DNA of 64,000 nucleotides from DASQYE01 sp036389315 (GCA_036389315.1 DASVQF010000016.1:1-64000); one strand, 5' to 3'. Numbered from the stretch's first letter, positions 18,234-27,962 are shown. Notes: a model not told the origin generated them from the letters alone. Translations and numbers: made by a program.

Positions 18234-19175
18234 ATGAAAAAAATGGTTCTGATCTTCGCGCCGACGTTCGTGCTGGCGCTGCTAGTCTTCTCGCCCGTGA
18301 CTGCTGCGGGCCAGGCGGGCCAGAAAGAGAAGGTCTCGTCGGCGCTCGCTTCACTCGTAGAGGCCGAGCGCTCCTTTGCCAGAACGAGCGTCGAGAAGGG
18401 CGTGCGCGAATCCTTCTACCAATTCTTCGCCGAGGACGGCATAAACTTTCAGCCGCATCCGACAAAGACGCGTGAAGCCATACGCAAACAGCCCGCGCCG
18501 CCCGCGCGTCCTCCGATCACGCTCAACTGGGAACCGGCCTACGCGGACATCGCGCGCTCTGGCGACCTGGGCTACACGACGGGGCCGTTCTGGTTGACAG
18601 ACCAGGGGCCGCAGCACCGTCCGACGCGCCACGGCTACTATTTCTCGATCTGGAAGAAACAACCGGACGGCAGTTGGAAAGTCGTCATTGATGCCGGAAT
18701 CCAGACGCCCGCGCCCGCCTCTTCCGCGCCCCCAAGCTTTCGCGCGGCCACTCCGTCAGAGTTCAAATCGAAATCGGCCAGGGCGGACTTGGAGAGCGAG
18801 CGCGCCGCTCTTATCAACCAGGAGCGCGAGTTCCTGAAGGCTTCGCAATCCGTCGGTGTCGCGAAGGCGTTTCAGGATTTCATGAGCCCAGAGGCGAGGC
18901 TCCATCGCAACGGCATGCAGCCGATGACGGAAAGGGATTCGATCCGCTCCTACTTTTCGGAGAAAGAACGGACGCTCAGGTGGGAGCCGATCAAGGCGGA
19001 CGTTTCCGCGTCGGGCGACCTCGGCTACACCTACGGCAGCTACGAGGTGAAAGCGGAGGGCGCTTCGGGGAAGACAGAGAAGGGCTACTACGTCCGCGTC
19101 TGGAAACGCAGCCGTGAAGGCAAATGGAAAGTCGTCCTAGACACCACCAACCCCGTGCCGGAAGAAAAGGGATGA
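18234..19175 (+). CDS. Secreted protein with two tandem SnoaL/DUF4440-like domains
   Basis: A 313-residue exported protein with signal peptide 1-25. Two NTF2-like units follow: about 35-155 (LVEAERSFARTSVEKGVRE ... GYYFSIWKKQPDGSWKVVID) and about 185-308 (LINQEREFLKASQSVGVAK ... GYYVRVWKRSREGKWKVVLD). The matching start and end blocks show an internal duplication. Such folds bind small molecules or act as scaffolds; no catalytic residues are evident. The TGA stop lies inside the left arm of the hairpin at 19167-19264. It is probably co-transcribed with the TPR gene upstream. Confidence 0.78.
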   Translation: MKKMVLIFAPTFVLALLVFSPVTAAGQAGQKEKVSSALASLVEAERSFARTSVEKGVRESFYQFFAEDGINFQPHPTKTREAIRKQPAPPARPPITLNWEPAYADIARSGDLGYTTGPFWLTDQGPQHRPTRHGYYFSIWKKQPDGSWKVVIDAGIQTPAPASSAPPSFRAATPSEFKSKSARADLESERAALINQEREFLKASQSVGVAKAFQDFMSPEARLHRNGMQPMTERDSIRSYFSEKERTLRWEPIKADVSASGDLGYTYGSYEVKAEGASGKTEKGYYVRVWKRSREGKWKVVLDTTNPVPEEKG

Positions 19176-19264
19176 GGGCGGAGGGATGAAGAAAGAGCGA
19201 TTGAACAACTCAACGCTTGAGTGATTCAATCATTCATCCCTCATCCCTGCGGCCCTCATCCCTT
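19167..19264. repeat. GGATGAGG-type hairpin overlapping both convergent gene ends
   Basis: Arm 19167-19189 (AAGGGATGAGGG core) pairs with 19241-19264, and an inner stem (ACTCAA/TTGAGT) lies in between. The stop codons of the plus-strand gene (19173-19175) and of the minus-strand dehydrogenase gene (19234-19236) lie in or beside the arms. It probably terminates both transcripts. Confidence 0.8.
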
Positions 19265-20376
19265 GCTTTTGCGAGTGTGCGTTGGGCCTTGCGCTGGGCG
19301 GCGTGCAGTGGTGATTCGTTTTGTCTCGCCGCCTCGTCGAAAATCTGGCGCAGGGTGGCGGCGATGGCTTCGACGCGCGCGCGCGCCTCTCGGTCGGTTG
19401 CGCCACGGTGGCGCATGGAGACGCCTATGGCCCCGCCCGCGTTGATGACGTAATCGGGCGCATAGAGTATGCCGCGCTCGTGCAACGCATCGGCCACCCC
19501 CACGTTCTCAAGCTGATTGTTGGCTGCGCCCGCCACTACGGCGCACGCGAGCGTCGGCGCTGACCTCTCGCTCAGCGTCCCTCCCATCGCGCACGGCGCG
19601 TAGACATCGCACGGCGTCTCGTACACCAGGGCGGGCGCGACGAAGCGGCATTCCAGCTCTTGGGCCAACGCGCGCATGCGCCCTTCGTCCGTGTCGCTGA
19701 GGATCAGCTCCGCACCTTCGCTTCGGAGCATGTGCGCGAGCGGCGCGCCCACATGGCCCAAGCCCTGAACCAGCACCGTGCGCCCCTTGAGCTGCGCGTC
19801 GCCGTACCTGTGGGCCAACGCCGCGCCGATTCCGCCCTTGATGCCGAGCGCGGTGTAGGGCCCCGGCTCGATCAACTCGCCCGTGCTTCTATCGAGCCCG
19901 TGAACGTAGCGCGTGACCTGGGCCAGCCTCGCCATGTCGGCCGGAGTCGTCCCCAGGTCTTCGCCCGTGCTGAACTGCCCGCCGAGCTTTTCCAGCAACA
20001 GCCCGAAGCGATCCAGGAGACCTCTGCGCTCGCCCTCTTCGAGCGGGCGCGGGATTGAAAGCACGGCCTTGCCGCCGCCGTAATGGAAATCCACGACGGC
20101 CCACTTGTAAGTCATGGCCTCGGCCAATCGCATCGCGTCGCGCAGGGCATCACTCGTCCTCGGGTAAACGCACATGCGCGAGCCGCCGGCCGATGGGCCC
20201 AGCGTCTCGTCGTGCATGGCTATCAAGACCCAGGAGCCGGTCGGCCGGTCATAGTGCGCGACGACCCTCAAGCCTTCCCAGGCGTCGGCCATCTGCCGCA
20301 ACTCGTCTATCTCGGCGCTGAGAGTTGCGCCTTCAGTCTCGACGCCTACGCCATCTATTATTTCCAGCCTCGCCAT
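19234..20376 (-). CDS. Leucine/phenylalanine/valine-type NAD-dependent amino acid dehydrogenase
   Basis: A 380-residue oxidoreductase of the Glu/Leu/Phe/Val dehydrogenase superfamily: oxidative deamination of a branched or aromatic amino acid to the 2-oxo acid. The ATG at 20374-20376 has AGAGGAGGCCG in front; the longer start at 20442 is rejected. Substrate region GPSAGGSRMCVYP, catalytic lysine in DFHYGGGKAVL, and acid in TGEDLGTTPADM. The Rossmann motif is VQGLGHVGAPLAHML. The C-terminal residues RDEGRRDEG are encoded by the hairpin repeat, so the natural tail seems to have been replaced or extended by it. Substrate preference cannot be fixed from sequence. Confidence 0.88.
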   Translation of the reverse strand: MARLEIIDGVGVETEGATLSAEIDELRQMADAWEGLRVVAHYDRPTGSWVLIAMHDETLGPSAGGSRMCVYPRTSDALRDAMRLAEAMTYKWAVVDFHYGGGKAVLSIPRPLEEGERRGLLDRFGLLLEKLGGQFSTGEDLGTTPADMARLAQVTRYVHGLDRSTGELIEPGPYTALGIKGGIGAALAHRYGDAQLKGRTVLVQGLGHVGAPLAHMLRSEGAELILSDTDEGRMRALAQELECRFVAPALVYETPCDVYAPCAMGGTLSERSAPTLACAVVAGAANNQLENVGVADALHERGILYAPDYVINAGGAIGVSMRHRGATDREARARVEAIAATLRQIFDEAARQNESPLHAAQRKAQRTLAKARDEGRRDEG

Positions 20377-20482
20377 CGGCCTCCTCTTTCTCGTGGGTGT
20401 GCTTGGCTTGAAGGAAACGCCTGCGGCCCGAACGACCATCAAAAAGCAGACCGAGCAGGTGCGCCGCCCGGCCCATGATCTT

Positions 20483-20552
20483 AATACGATGAGCGGAAAT
20501 CATTGTTTCGATGAAAAGGGTCACGCATCTCAAGGACGAGAGGCATCGTATT
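20483..20552. promoter_or_regulatory. Inverted repeat AATACGATG / CATCGTATT in a divergent promoter region
   Basis: The 9-base half-sites 20483-20491 and 20544-20552 are exact reverse complements 52 bases apart, in the 273-bp gap between the divergent dehydrogenase and winged-helix regulator genes. It could be an operator bound by the winged-helix regulator or another dimer. Significance not tested. Confidence 0.3.
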
Positions 20553-20649
20553 ATGACTTGAGCCCGTTGGGCGCTTGATGATACACGACCGGCGGCGCGT
20601 GTGTCCTCAAGAGAGTCTCAATCTTTCTCAAAAAAGTTATCAACCCTCG

Positions 20650-22443
20650 ATGGAAAAAGGACGCGTCATCGCTTACGAGTTCGGCCCCTACAGGCTATTG
20701 CCCGGCGAGCGGCTTCTGCTGCGCCGGGGCGAGACGGTCGCGCTGACTCCGAAGGTCTTCGACACGCTGCTCGTGCTGGTCGAGCACGGCGGCCGGCTCC
20801 TCGCCAAAGAGAGGCTGATGAAGATGATCTGGCAGGACAGCTTTGTCGAAGAGGGCAATCTTACGCAGAACATCTTCATCCTGCGAAAAGTTCTTGGCGA
20901 AAGCCCGCACGATCACCAGTATATCGTAACGATTCCGGGCCAGGGCTACAGGTTCGTCGCAGCAGTCCGCGAAATCCTGCCGGAGGCGGAGGCAGCGTTT
21001 CGTTATCGTGACGATGATGGGCCAAGCACCGTGACGGACGCACGGGCTTCCGGCCGGGCGCTCACATCACTCGCAGTGCTTCCCTTCAGGTCTCTCCATT
21101 CCGAAGGCGATCACGCCTACCTCGGCCCAGGCATCGCCGACACGCTCATCACACGCCTGAGCAATATCAAGCGGTTGACGGTGCGCCCCACGACGGCCAT
21201 CCTCAAGTACATAGACTCTCAGCCAGACCCGCTCGGCGCAGGCCGCGAGCTGGGCGTCGACGCAGTGCTCGACGGCCGCATTCAGCGCGCCCAGGAGCGC
21301 ATACGCGTGACCATGCAACTGATACGCGTGCGCGACGGCAAGACTCTCTGGGCCGAAAAGTTCGACGAAAAGCTGACCGACATCTTCGAGGTGCAGGACT
21401 CAATCTCCGAGCAGGTCATGCGCGCGCTCGCCGTGCAGTTGACCTCGGACGAACAAAAGCTGCTGACGAAACGCTACACCGAGAGCGTCGAGGCGTTCCA
21501 GCTCTACATCAAGGGCCGCCACTTCTGGAACAAGCGAACGGTCGAAGACCTCAGGCGCGGGATGGCCTGCGCGCAGCAGGCGATTGACATAGACCCGACC
21601 TACACGATGGCCTACATCGGCCTCGCAGACACTTATAACCTGCTGGCCGGATACGGCGGTGTCAATCCGAAAGAGACTTTCCCGAAGGCGCGGGCCGCTG
21701 CGCTGCGCGCGCAGGAGATAGACCCGACGCTGGCCGAAGCCGAAGCCTCGCTCGCCTTCGTCGCTTACCGTTACGAATGGAACTGGACGGAGGCCGAAGA
21801 GCGTTTCCGCCGCTCCATAGAGCTGAGGCCGGATTACCCGACGGCCCATCACTGGTACGGCGAGTATCTGGCGGCCGTGGGCCTCTACTCGCAGTCCATC
21901 GCGGAGCTGGAACGCGCGCAGCAGCTAGACCCGCTCTCGCTTCCGATCAACACAGACCTGGGCCAATCGCTCTACTTCGCGCGCCGCTACGCGCAGGCCA
22001 TAGAGCAACTCTTAAAGACGCTTGAGATGGGCCACGGGTTCGTGCGCGCGCACGTCCTCCTGGGCGCGGCCTATGAGCAGCAGCAGATGTACACGGAGGC
22101 CATCGCGGCGCTCTCGCGTGCGAGAGAGCTTTCGGGCGAAAATCACCTGGCAACCGGCGGGCTCGGGTACACCCTGGCCGTCGCCGGCAGAAGAGACGAG
22201 GCCCTTGAGACGCTCCGAGAGCTTGAGCGTCTGGCGGCGCAAAGCTACGTCTCGCCCTACACCATAGCTCTCATACACGTGGGACTCGGCCAGCACGAGC
22301 GCGCGCTCGATTGGCTCCGGAAGGCATACGAGCAGAGAGATGTCTGGCTCGTCTGGCTGCGCGTGAATCCGAGGTTCGACGCGCTGCGCGCAGACCCGCG
22401 CTTCGCGGAGCTGCTGCGCCGCGTCAACCTCGCAGCGTCTTGA
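20650..22443 (+). CDS. CadC-like winged-helix regulator with TolB-like and TPR regions
   Basis: A 597-residue regulator of a type very frequent in Acidobacteria. Residues about 8-105 form an OmpR/PhoB-type winged helix (YEFGPYRLLPGERLLLRRG ... LTPKVFDTLLVLVEHGG ... NIFILRKVLGE ... TIPGQGYRFVA). Residues about 140-260 are a FlgO/TolB-like alpha-beta domain (SLAVLPFRSL, LGPGIADTLITRLSN). From about 270 onwards there are six or more TPR units, ending with DWLRKAYEQRDVWLVWLRVNPRFD. No phosphoacceptor or membrane helix is seen. The ATG at 20650 is chosen since the domain starts just after; no clear ribosome site precedes it, and an ATG at 20578 is an alternative. It diverges from the dehydrogenase gene, which may be its target. 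Confidence 0.85.
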   Translation: MEKGRVIAYEFGPYRLLPGERLLLRRGETVALTPKVFDTLLVLVEHGGRLLAKERLMKMIWQDSFVEEGNLTQNIFILRKVLGESPHDHQYIVTIPGQGYRFVAAVREILPEAEAAFRYRDDDGPSTVTDARASGRALTSLAVLPFRSLHSEGDHAYLGPGIADTLITRLSNIKRLTVRPTTAILKYIDSQPDPLGAGRELGVDAVLDGRIQRAQERIRVTMQLIRVRDGKTLWAEKFDEKLTDIFEVQDSISEQVMRALAVQLTSDEQKLLTKRYTESVEAFQLYIKGRHFWNKRTVEDLRRGMACAQQAIDIDPTYTMAYIGLADTYNLLAGYGGVNPKETFPKARAAALRAQEIDPTLAEAEASLAFVAYRYEWNWTEAEERFRRSIELRPDYPTAHHWYGEYLAAVGLYSQSIAELERAQQLDPLSLPINTDLGQSLYFARRYAQAIEQLLKTLEMGHGFVRAHVLLGAAYEQQQMYTEAIAALSRARELSGENHLATGGLGYTLAVAGRRDEALETLRELERLAAQSYVSPYTIALIHVGLGQHERALDWLRKAYEQRDVWLVWLRVNPRFDALRADPRFAELLRRVNLAAS

Positions 22444-23683
22444 TCGCTCTCATCAAGCTCACGCCCTCTTCCCAAGTCAGCCTCCCTCCGGCAAACCGGC
22501 AGACAAGCATGCTCTGAAGATTCCGGGGGACGGGCACGCCTTCGTCACAGACGAGCAGGACTCGCGCGTCGTAGAAGACGAAGGCCGCGCTGACCTCTAT
22601 GACGACCTCCTCTTTCAGAAAGGCGCGCCCTTCCCCGTCTGTAGCGCAATCCTCCCCGGAGAGGAATATGACGGCGCGCCCGCAGCGGCGCATGGCTTTC
22701 AGCAGATGCTCCGCCACGGGCCCGCGCGCTTCACTGCCGCCGGTGCTGCTGCTGCTGCTCCGCTCGACTATCTCGCTCTCAATACCGGCCAGCTCAAGCG
22801 CGACGCGAATCTGCTCGACCATCTCTTCCTTCGCGCAATGAGAGATGAGCAGGCGATGGTGGGCCCACCCGGTTGGCCCAGGCGCATAGGGGGCTGCTTG
22901 CTCCGGTCTGTCCTGGGCCCCCTCGGCGGGCGCTTCCGCTTCCTCTATGCGTTGACACGCAAACGTCCCGGATTGCTCAGTGGGCCCAACCTTCAGAACA
23001 TATTCGGAAAGCTCTTTGCGCTCGACGTGCAGGCGCGCAGGCTGCCCGCGCTTGCCTATGGTCACAGTTCCAAGCTCGGCCGCCTGGCACAGGTGAAAGA
23101 AGCAGACGACGCTCGCTTCCATCGTCTTCTCGTCGTGCTCGGCCACGGCTTGCGGGTAATGCTCCTGCCAGTAGGCGGCAACGTCCAGGTGTGTGACCAG
23201 CTCCAGCCCGGCGCGCGCGACCCATTCCAGCACCGAGCGGTAGAAGATGATCGTGTCGAGCAGCATGCGATAGATGCGCGCTTCTGGCTCAAGCTGGCGG
23301 GCCATCTCCGCGCCGAGCGTTGTCAGTCGTATGCGCTCGCCGTCGCGGCTGATGACGCCCCAGAATTCATAGGCGGCGATCTTTCGCGGGTCAAAGATAC
23401 GCCTCTGCTCGGAGTTCATCGCGGCGATGAGCGTTAGACCAGCCGCTCTTTTCTTCAACAGGCGGACAAGCTCGCGCACGTCGCCCGCCGTCGCCATCAC
23501 GGGCAACGTCTGTGCGCCGGCCGCAGCGTTCGTCGCCCTGCGCGGCGCGATCTCTCTCAAAGAGGACGGCGCGCTACGGCGCAGGGCCTCGCGCAAGACC
23601 GGCTTGACGCGCGCGCCGGGGCGCGCCTCTTCCGTGTAAGAGAGCCGAGCGGCACACGTTTCCTTGCTCGAAGAGATAGCCAT
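22424..23683 (-). CDS. Winged-helix-like protein with C-terminal TIR-like nucleotide-binding domain
   Basis: A 419-residue protein. The ATG at 23681-23683 (or the GTG just before) is used; an internal start at MATAGDV (residue 63) is also possible. Residues about 65-130 look like a winged helix (LLKKRAAGLTLIAAM ... AAYEFWGVISRDGERIRLT). Residues 135-230 form a helical block ending IGKRGQPARLHVERKEL. Residues about 276-415 resemble the predicted nucleotide-binding TIR-like fold: LLISHCAKEEMVEQIRVAL, AVIFLSGED, then EEVVIEVSAAFVFYDARVL, where the acidic residue before SAA matches the usual catalytic glutamate position. TIR domains often cleave NAD in immunity, but this one could be only sensory. 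The last 20 bp overlap the convergent TPR gene. It lies 74 bp after the Fis-type gene. Confidence 0.6.
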   Translation of the reverse strand: MAISSSKETCAARLSYTEEARPGARVKPVLREALRRSAPSSLREIAPRRATNAAAGAQTLPVMATAGDVRELVRLLKKRAAGLTLIAAMNSEQRRIFDPRKIAAYEFWGVISRDGERIRLTTLGAEMARQLEPEARIYRMLLDTIIFYRSVLEWVARAGLELVTHLDVAAYWQEHYPQAVAEHDEKTMEASVVCFFHLCQAAELGTVTIGKRGQPARLHVERKELSEYVLKVGPTEQSGTFACQRIEEAEAPAEGAQDRPEQAAPYAPGPTGWAHHRLLISHCAKEEMVEQIRVALELAGIESEIVERSSSSSTGGSEARGPVAEHLLKAMRRCGRAVIFLSGEDCATDGEGRAFLKEEVVIEVSAAFVFYDARVLLVCDEGVPVPRNLQSMLVCRFAGGRLTWEEGVSLMRAIKTLRG

Positions 23684-23757
23684 CACTTATGTACCCGGTT
23701 TCAATCGCCTGTAGATACCTGTAGATAAAAGTGAAGCGACAGGGGCTTCACCTTCGG

Positions 23758-24081
23758 CTACGCGCCGTCGTGATGAAGCAGCCTGTAGCGCTTGATCTTC
23801 GAGTGCAGCGTGGTCTTCTTGATGCCGAGCAGGCGTGCGGCGCGCGATTGATGCCCGCCCGTCAGCTTCAGCGCGCGACGGATCAGCTCGGCCTCGTAAC
23901 GCTGCACCTCGTCGTGCAGATGGATGCCGTGCTGGATGTCCAGGGCGCGGACTCTGGAAATCTCCTCGACCTCGGAGAGCAGCGTCGCCGCCAACTCTCT
24001 GAGCGTCGTCAGCCTGTGATTCAAGAAAAGCCCTGTGGCCTGTTGCTGCCCGCACGGGTCGGAATTCTGTAGCGCCAGCAT
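23758..24081 (-). CDS. Small Fis-type helix-turn-helix DNA-binding protein
   Basis: A 107-residue protein. The C-terminal part (about 62-103) is a HTH_8/Fis motif as found at the end of NtrC-type activators: GGHQSRAARLLGIKKTTLHSK. The N-terminal 60 residues are helical and lack AAA+ or receiver domains, so it is a stand-alone DNA-bending or regulatory protein. It precedes the wHTH-TIR-like gene by 74 bp on the same strand and may control it. A second minus-strand frame at 23687-24055 over the same DNA is a shadow. Confidence 0.78.
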   Translation of the reverse strand: MLALQNSDPCGQQQATGLFLNHRLTTLRELAATLLSEVEEISRVRALDIQHGIHLHDEVQRYEAELIRRALKLTGGHQSRAARLLGIKKTTLHSKIKRYRLLHHDGA

Positions 24082-24323
24082 ACTCTTTCGGTCTCCTCCC
24101 TTATTCTCTCGCCAGGAACCCGCCCGTCGGCGGGTAAGGACATTTTTCAGACGTATGATGAAGAAGGGGCAGCAGGGATGTCCTCAAGGGCCGCTCAAAA
24201 TATCTCAAAAATCATCAAAGCCCGCGCCCCCGTGCGTCAAAAGAAAAATGGGAGGCTGGGCCCATCAGACTTTTGGGCCCACCTCCCTGCTTATCCCCTT
24301 TGGCGAAACTCGCAGCGGGGCAG

Positions 24324-27300
24324 TTAAAAGTCGAACCGGAGCGCCATCTGTATGACGCGCGCGTTATGTGCGAAGACCAGGTCGGGACGGTTGAACTCGG
24401 CGCGACCGATGGTGTTGAGGTTGTTCGCGCCCGCCGTCGGTATCGGCGAGACATCGTTGACCGAGCCCGGCACGTACTGCGCGTGGTTGAAGAGGTTGAA
24501 GAAATCTGCGCGCAGTTGAATCTTCTTCGTTTCTCCGAACCGGAAGTTCTTGAAGACGGAGAAGTCCACGTTGTTGATGCCGGGCAACTGCAAGGTGTTG
24601 CGCGCCGAGTTCGAGACGGCTCCGGGGCCGGCCTGTATGTACTCGGCGTTCGGATTGACGGCCAGGTAGCCGACAGTCCTCGCGGCATTAGATTGCGCGC
24701 AGGTGCCGTCGCCGTTAAAGGCCGTGCAGGCGCGCAAGAGCGGCGTCACGGCGCTTCCGGTGTCGCGCACGCCCGCCGGATTTCTGATCGCGCGGTCGGC
24801 CGCTGCATCACCGTTCAGGTTAGAGTCCGTGCCGCTCAACACGGTCGCCTTCTCACCCGATTCGAGCGTCAGCGTGCCAGCTATCTGGAAGCCGCCGAGC
24901 ACTATGCGCAGGAAGCGGTTCCGGCTCTCGCGAAACCACGGCAGCTCGTAGAGGCCGGAGAAGACGAAGCGATGGCGACGATCAAGAGCCGAATCCGCTC
25001 GCTCGCGCCTCATGTCCTGAAACTCTTCCGGGCGACGAGGCGTCAGCGCCGTCGAGTTGACTTCAGCCGTGCTGTCGTCGATCAGGTGGCTCCAGGTGTA
25101 AGAGGCAGTCCCCTGAAAACCATCAGCGAAGCGGCGTATCAACTGGACTGAGCCGCCGTGATAAGTAGAGTTGCCGTTCGGCAGAAAGGCTATGATGTTG
25201 TTGCCCGTAAAGCCTGCGGCGGCGTAAACGGGAACAAAGCTTGAGCGGGCATTGATGGCCGCGAGGTCGAGCGTCAGAGCGTTGAGCTGCGCCTGCGTCG
25301 GAGGGGTCAGGAAAGTCGGCAGCCCCCGCAGGTTCGGCGCGACTTTGCCCTGGCGCTGAAGGCGCGTCTGCGTGAAGAGGTGTATGCCGCGCGTGCCCAG
25401 GTAGCGCGCCTCCATAGACCAGTTAGTCCGGAACTGCCGCTGCAAGCTCAGCGTCCACGTGAGCGAATACGGAACCTCTTGATCGAGGACGTAAGCTGAA
25501 GTGGCAAGTCGTGCCGCCACTGGGTCGCCCCCGGTGGCGACGGGCGTGTTCGGGATGCCGCCCCGGGCCAGGAAGTTCGGCGTCTGAGCGGTCAGGTCAG
25601 GAATGTCTACGGTCTGCTGGGCCTGCGGCGGGTTCGACAGGATATAGAGATTGTCGAACACGTAATCGTAGGCCAGCGAGACGCCCGCGCGGATAGAACT
25701 CTTGCCGTTCGCGCCGAAGATTCTTCCCAGCAGCCCTTCCGTAAAGTTCGGAGCATAGACTATGCCGAGCCTCGGCGCGAAGTTTTTGGTCTGCGTCGTC
25801 GGCTCGCGAAACTCTATCAGTCCGGGCACGGAAGCGAGCGCGTTCAGCCTTTGCAGTCGCGCTCCGAGCGGCACTTCCTGATAGGAATAGCCTATCCCTA
25901 AGTTGAGCGTCACGTTCGGCCGCACGCGCCAGTCGTCCTGCGCGAAGGCATAGAGCACCTTTTGATTGCCGTAGTAGGTCGAGCCCCCCACGTTGCGCTG
26001 GCCCAGGATGTCCGGGCTCAGGTCGCGCAGGAAAAGATCGGTCGTCGAGTAGTCGTAATCGCCGCGCTCTCTCTGCACGAAACGCTGCGGCGAGATGATG
26101 TTGCGGAAGTCGCCGCCGAACTTCAGCGAGTGATTGCCCACCAGGTAAGTCACGTTGTCTACGATCTGGTAGTTGTTCTCGACCGTGATCTGCGGCGCGT
26201 TGCCGTTGGGCCCAATGTTGATGCCGAGGTCGTTCAGGTTGATGTTCGGGAAAGCATCCAGGCCCGGATAGGTCTGTGGGCCCACAGGCGTCCTGCTCTC
26301 CGAGCGACGATAGGCGATGCGCGTCTCGTTCGAGAGGTTAGACGTGAAGGTGTGGAACAACGAATAGGAGAAGAGACGCTGCTTGATCGGCGCGACGACG
26401 AAAAAGACAGGCAGGTTGGCCGTCGGGTCAATCCTCACGTTGTTGGTCAGGTTGAAGCGCCAGCGATGCGTCGTCTTCGTGCTCTGGTTGTAGTCAATGT
26501 TGGTGACGACGTTGTTCTGCTTGAGCCAGTTCGGCGACGGGAAAGTCACGTTGCCGATGGGCACGGCCACGCCGTTGACGATAATGTGCCCGGCATCGTT
26601 GACCGGCGCGACCGGGACATAGAGGTTAAAGACGGAAAGATTCGTCGGCGATAGTCCGGGTATTGATTTGAGAATCGTAAAGCCCTGGGCCGTCGGAGTG
26701 GTGATGCCGCCCGGGGCCGCCGCAAAGCCCTGTTGCAGCCGCTCGTAGGCAGCATAAAAGAAGAGCCTGTCTTTGCCGCTGTGAACTGCGGGGCCGCCTT
26801 CGCCGAAGCGCGGCAGGTAGATGGGCCCGCCGAGGTTTGCGCCGCCACGGAAGAAGTCTGCGCGCGGCATGAACTCTCTGCCCGGCACATTCTGCTCGCG
26901 CACCACGCCAGCAGTCTTTTGCAGGGTGTCCAGGGCTTGCAAGTAGCGGTTGCGGAAGAAGCCGTAGAACGAGCCGTGATAGTCGTTCGTCCCGGACTTC
27001 GTAATCGTGATGAACTGGCCGCCGTTCGAGCGCCCGAACTCGGCCGAGAACTGGTTCTGAATCAAAGAGAACTCGGCCACGTTCTCCGGCGAGACGTAGT
27101 TGGAAGGGCCTGTGACAGACTTGTCGTTATTGTCCACGCCGTCAACCATGAAGTTGTTGTTGCGCGGACGCTGCCCGCCGACTGAGCCGCCGGAGCCTAC
27201 GCCTACACCGCCGGAGCTGCTGACGTTGGCGGCCAGCAAGGCCAGGTTATTAACGCCGCCGCCGAAAGCGCCGCCGACGTTGGTTTGGGCCAACTCGACG

Positions 27301-27743
27301 ACTTGACGCTCGTTAAAGCTCTTGGAGAGCTGTGTGGTCGTGGTCTCGACCAGCTCAGCGCCACCCGCCGAGACGTTGACGGTCTCGGTGGCGACGCCGA
27401 TCTGTAGCTGCGCGGGCACGTCCGTCGTCTGGTTCAACTGCACACGCACGTCCGTCAGCGTGAGCGTCTTGAAGCTGGGGGCCTCAATAGTGATCTGGTA
27501 GTCGCCGGGAATCACATCGCGGAACTCGTACTCGCCGCCCGCAGTGCTCGTCGCCTCAGACCTGTAATTGAGCTTTTGGGAAGAGATGGTGACTTTCGCG
27601 CCGGGGACGACAGCGCCGTTCGGGTCTGTCACGATACCGCGCACGCCGCCCGTGGTCTGCTGCGCGACGGCCGTCAGGGCGCAGGCGAGCACACACACAG
27701 CCAGCATGACGACTTGCGCGCATGAATGTAGCCTTTCAATCAT
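24324..27743 (-). CDS. Large TonB-dependent receptor, Oar-like, with carboxypeptidase-regulatory domain
   Basis: An 1139-residue outer-membrane protein. The ATG at 27741-27743 follows GGAGGAAATTACC; the longer start at 27851 is rejected. Signal peptide 1-28. Residues about 30-110 form the CarboxypepD_reg beta-sandwich (GGVRGIVTDPNGAVVPGAKV). The plug spans about 115-290 and contains NNFMVDGVDNND and the plug-end motif FITITKSGTNDYHGSFYGFFRN. A long barrel of about 800 residues ends in the outer-membrane signature QMALRFDF. No TonB box is obvious. This family is expanded in Acidobacteria and linked to uptake of glycans, peptides or metals; the substrate here is unknown. The response-regulator gene lies upstream on the same strand with a 271-bp gap. 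Confidence 0.93.
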   Translation of the reverse strand: MIERLHSCAQVVMLAVCVLACALTAVAQQTTGGVRGIVTDPNGAVVPGAKVTISSQKLNYRSEATSTAGGEYEFRDVIPGDYQITIEAPSFKTLTLTDVRVQLNQTTDVPAQLQIGVATETVNVSAGGAELVETTTTQLSKSFNERQVVELAQTNVGGAFGGGVNNLALLAANVSSSGGVGVGSGGSVGGQRPRNNNFMVDGVDNNDKSVTGPSNYVSPENVAEFSLIQNQFSAEFGRSNGGQFITITKSGTNDYHGSFYGFFRNRYLQALDTLQKTAGVVREQNVPGREFMPRADFFRGGANLGGPIYLPRFGEGGPAVHSGKDRLFFYAAYERLQQGFAAAPGGITTPTAQGFTILKSIPGLSPTNLSVFNLYVPVAPVNDAGHIIVNGVAVPIGNVTFPSPNWLKQNNVVTNIDYNQSTKTTHRWRFNLTNNVRIDPTANLPVFFVVAPIKQRLFSYSLFHTFTSNLSNETRIAYRRSESRTPVGPQTYPGLDAFPNINLNDLGINIGPNGNAPQITVENNYQIVDNVTYLVGNHSLKFGGDFRNIISPQRFVQRERGDYDYSTTDLFLRDLSPDILGQRNVGGSTYYGNQKVLYAFAQDDWRVRPNVTLNLGIGYSYQEVPLGARLQRLNALASVPGLIEFREPTTQTKNFAPRLGIVYAPNFTEGLLGRIFGANGKSSIRAGVSLAYDYVFDNLYILSNPPQAQQTVDIPDLTAQTPNFLARGGIPNTPVATGGDPVAARLATSAYVLDQEVPYSLTWTLSLQRQFRTNWSMEARYLGTRGIHLFTQTRLQRQGKVAPNLRGLPTFLTPPTQAQLNALTLDLAAINARSSFVPVYAAAGFTGNNIIAFLPNGNSTYHGGSVQLIRRFADGFQGTASYTWSHLIDDSTAEVNSTALTPRRPEEFQDMRRERADSALDRRHRFVFSGLYELPWFRESRNRFLRIVLGGFQIAGTLTLESGEKATVLSGTDSNLNGDAAADRAIRNPAGVRDTGSAVTPLLRACTAFNGDGTCAQSNAARTVGYLAVNPNAEYIQAGPGAVSNSARNTLQLPGINNVDFSVFKNFRFGETKKIQLRADFFNLFNHAQYVPGSVNDVSPIPTAGANNLNTIGRAEFNRPDLVFAHNARVIQMALRFDF

Positions 27744-27962
27744 TGGTAATTTCCTCCAGGTGGCCCTCTTCGGGGCCGGGGTTGCTTTGAATCTCTTTCG
27801 TCTAAGAAAAAGCAGTGCTCGGACTGCTCTACGGCGAAGAGAGAAGCGCAACGCTCATGCCGGTGCGGGCGGAGGAAATGGCAAAGGATTGAGTTGAATG
27901 AGCTTAGATGGAGGGGCGGAGGTTTTCGTGAGGATGCGGCGCAGGGTTTGCGGCGCTGAGTT

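Noticed and set aside
24273..25151. Plus-strand 292-residue frame opposite the TonB-dependent receptor
   Set aside because: The opposite strand has the clear receptor barrel; this frame has no domain.
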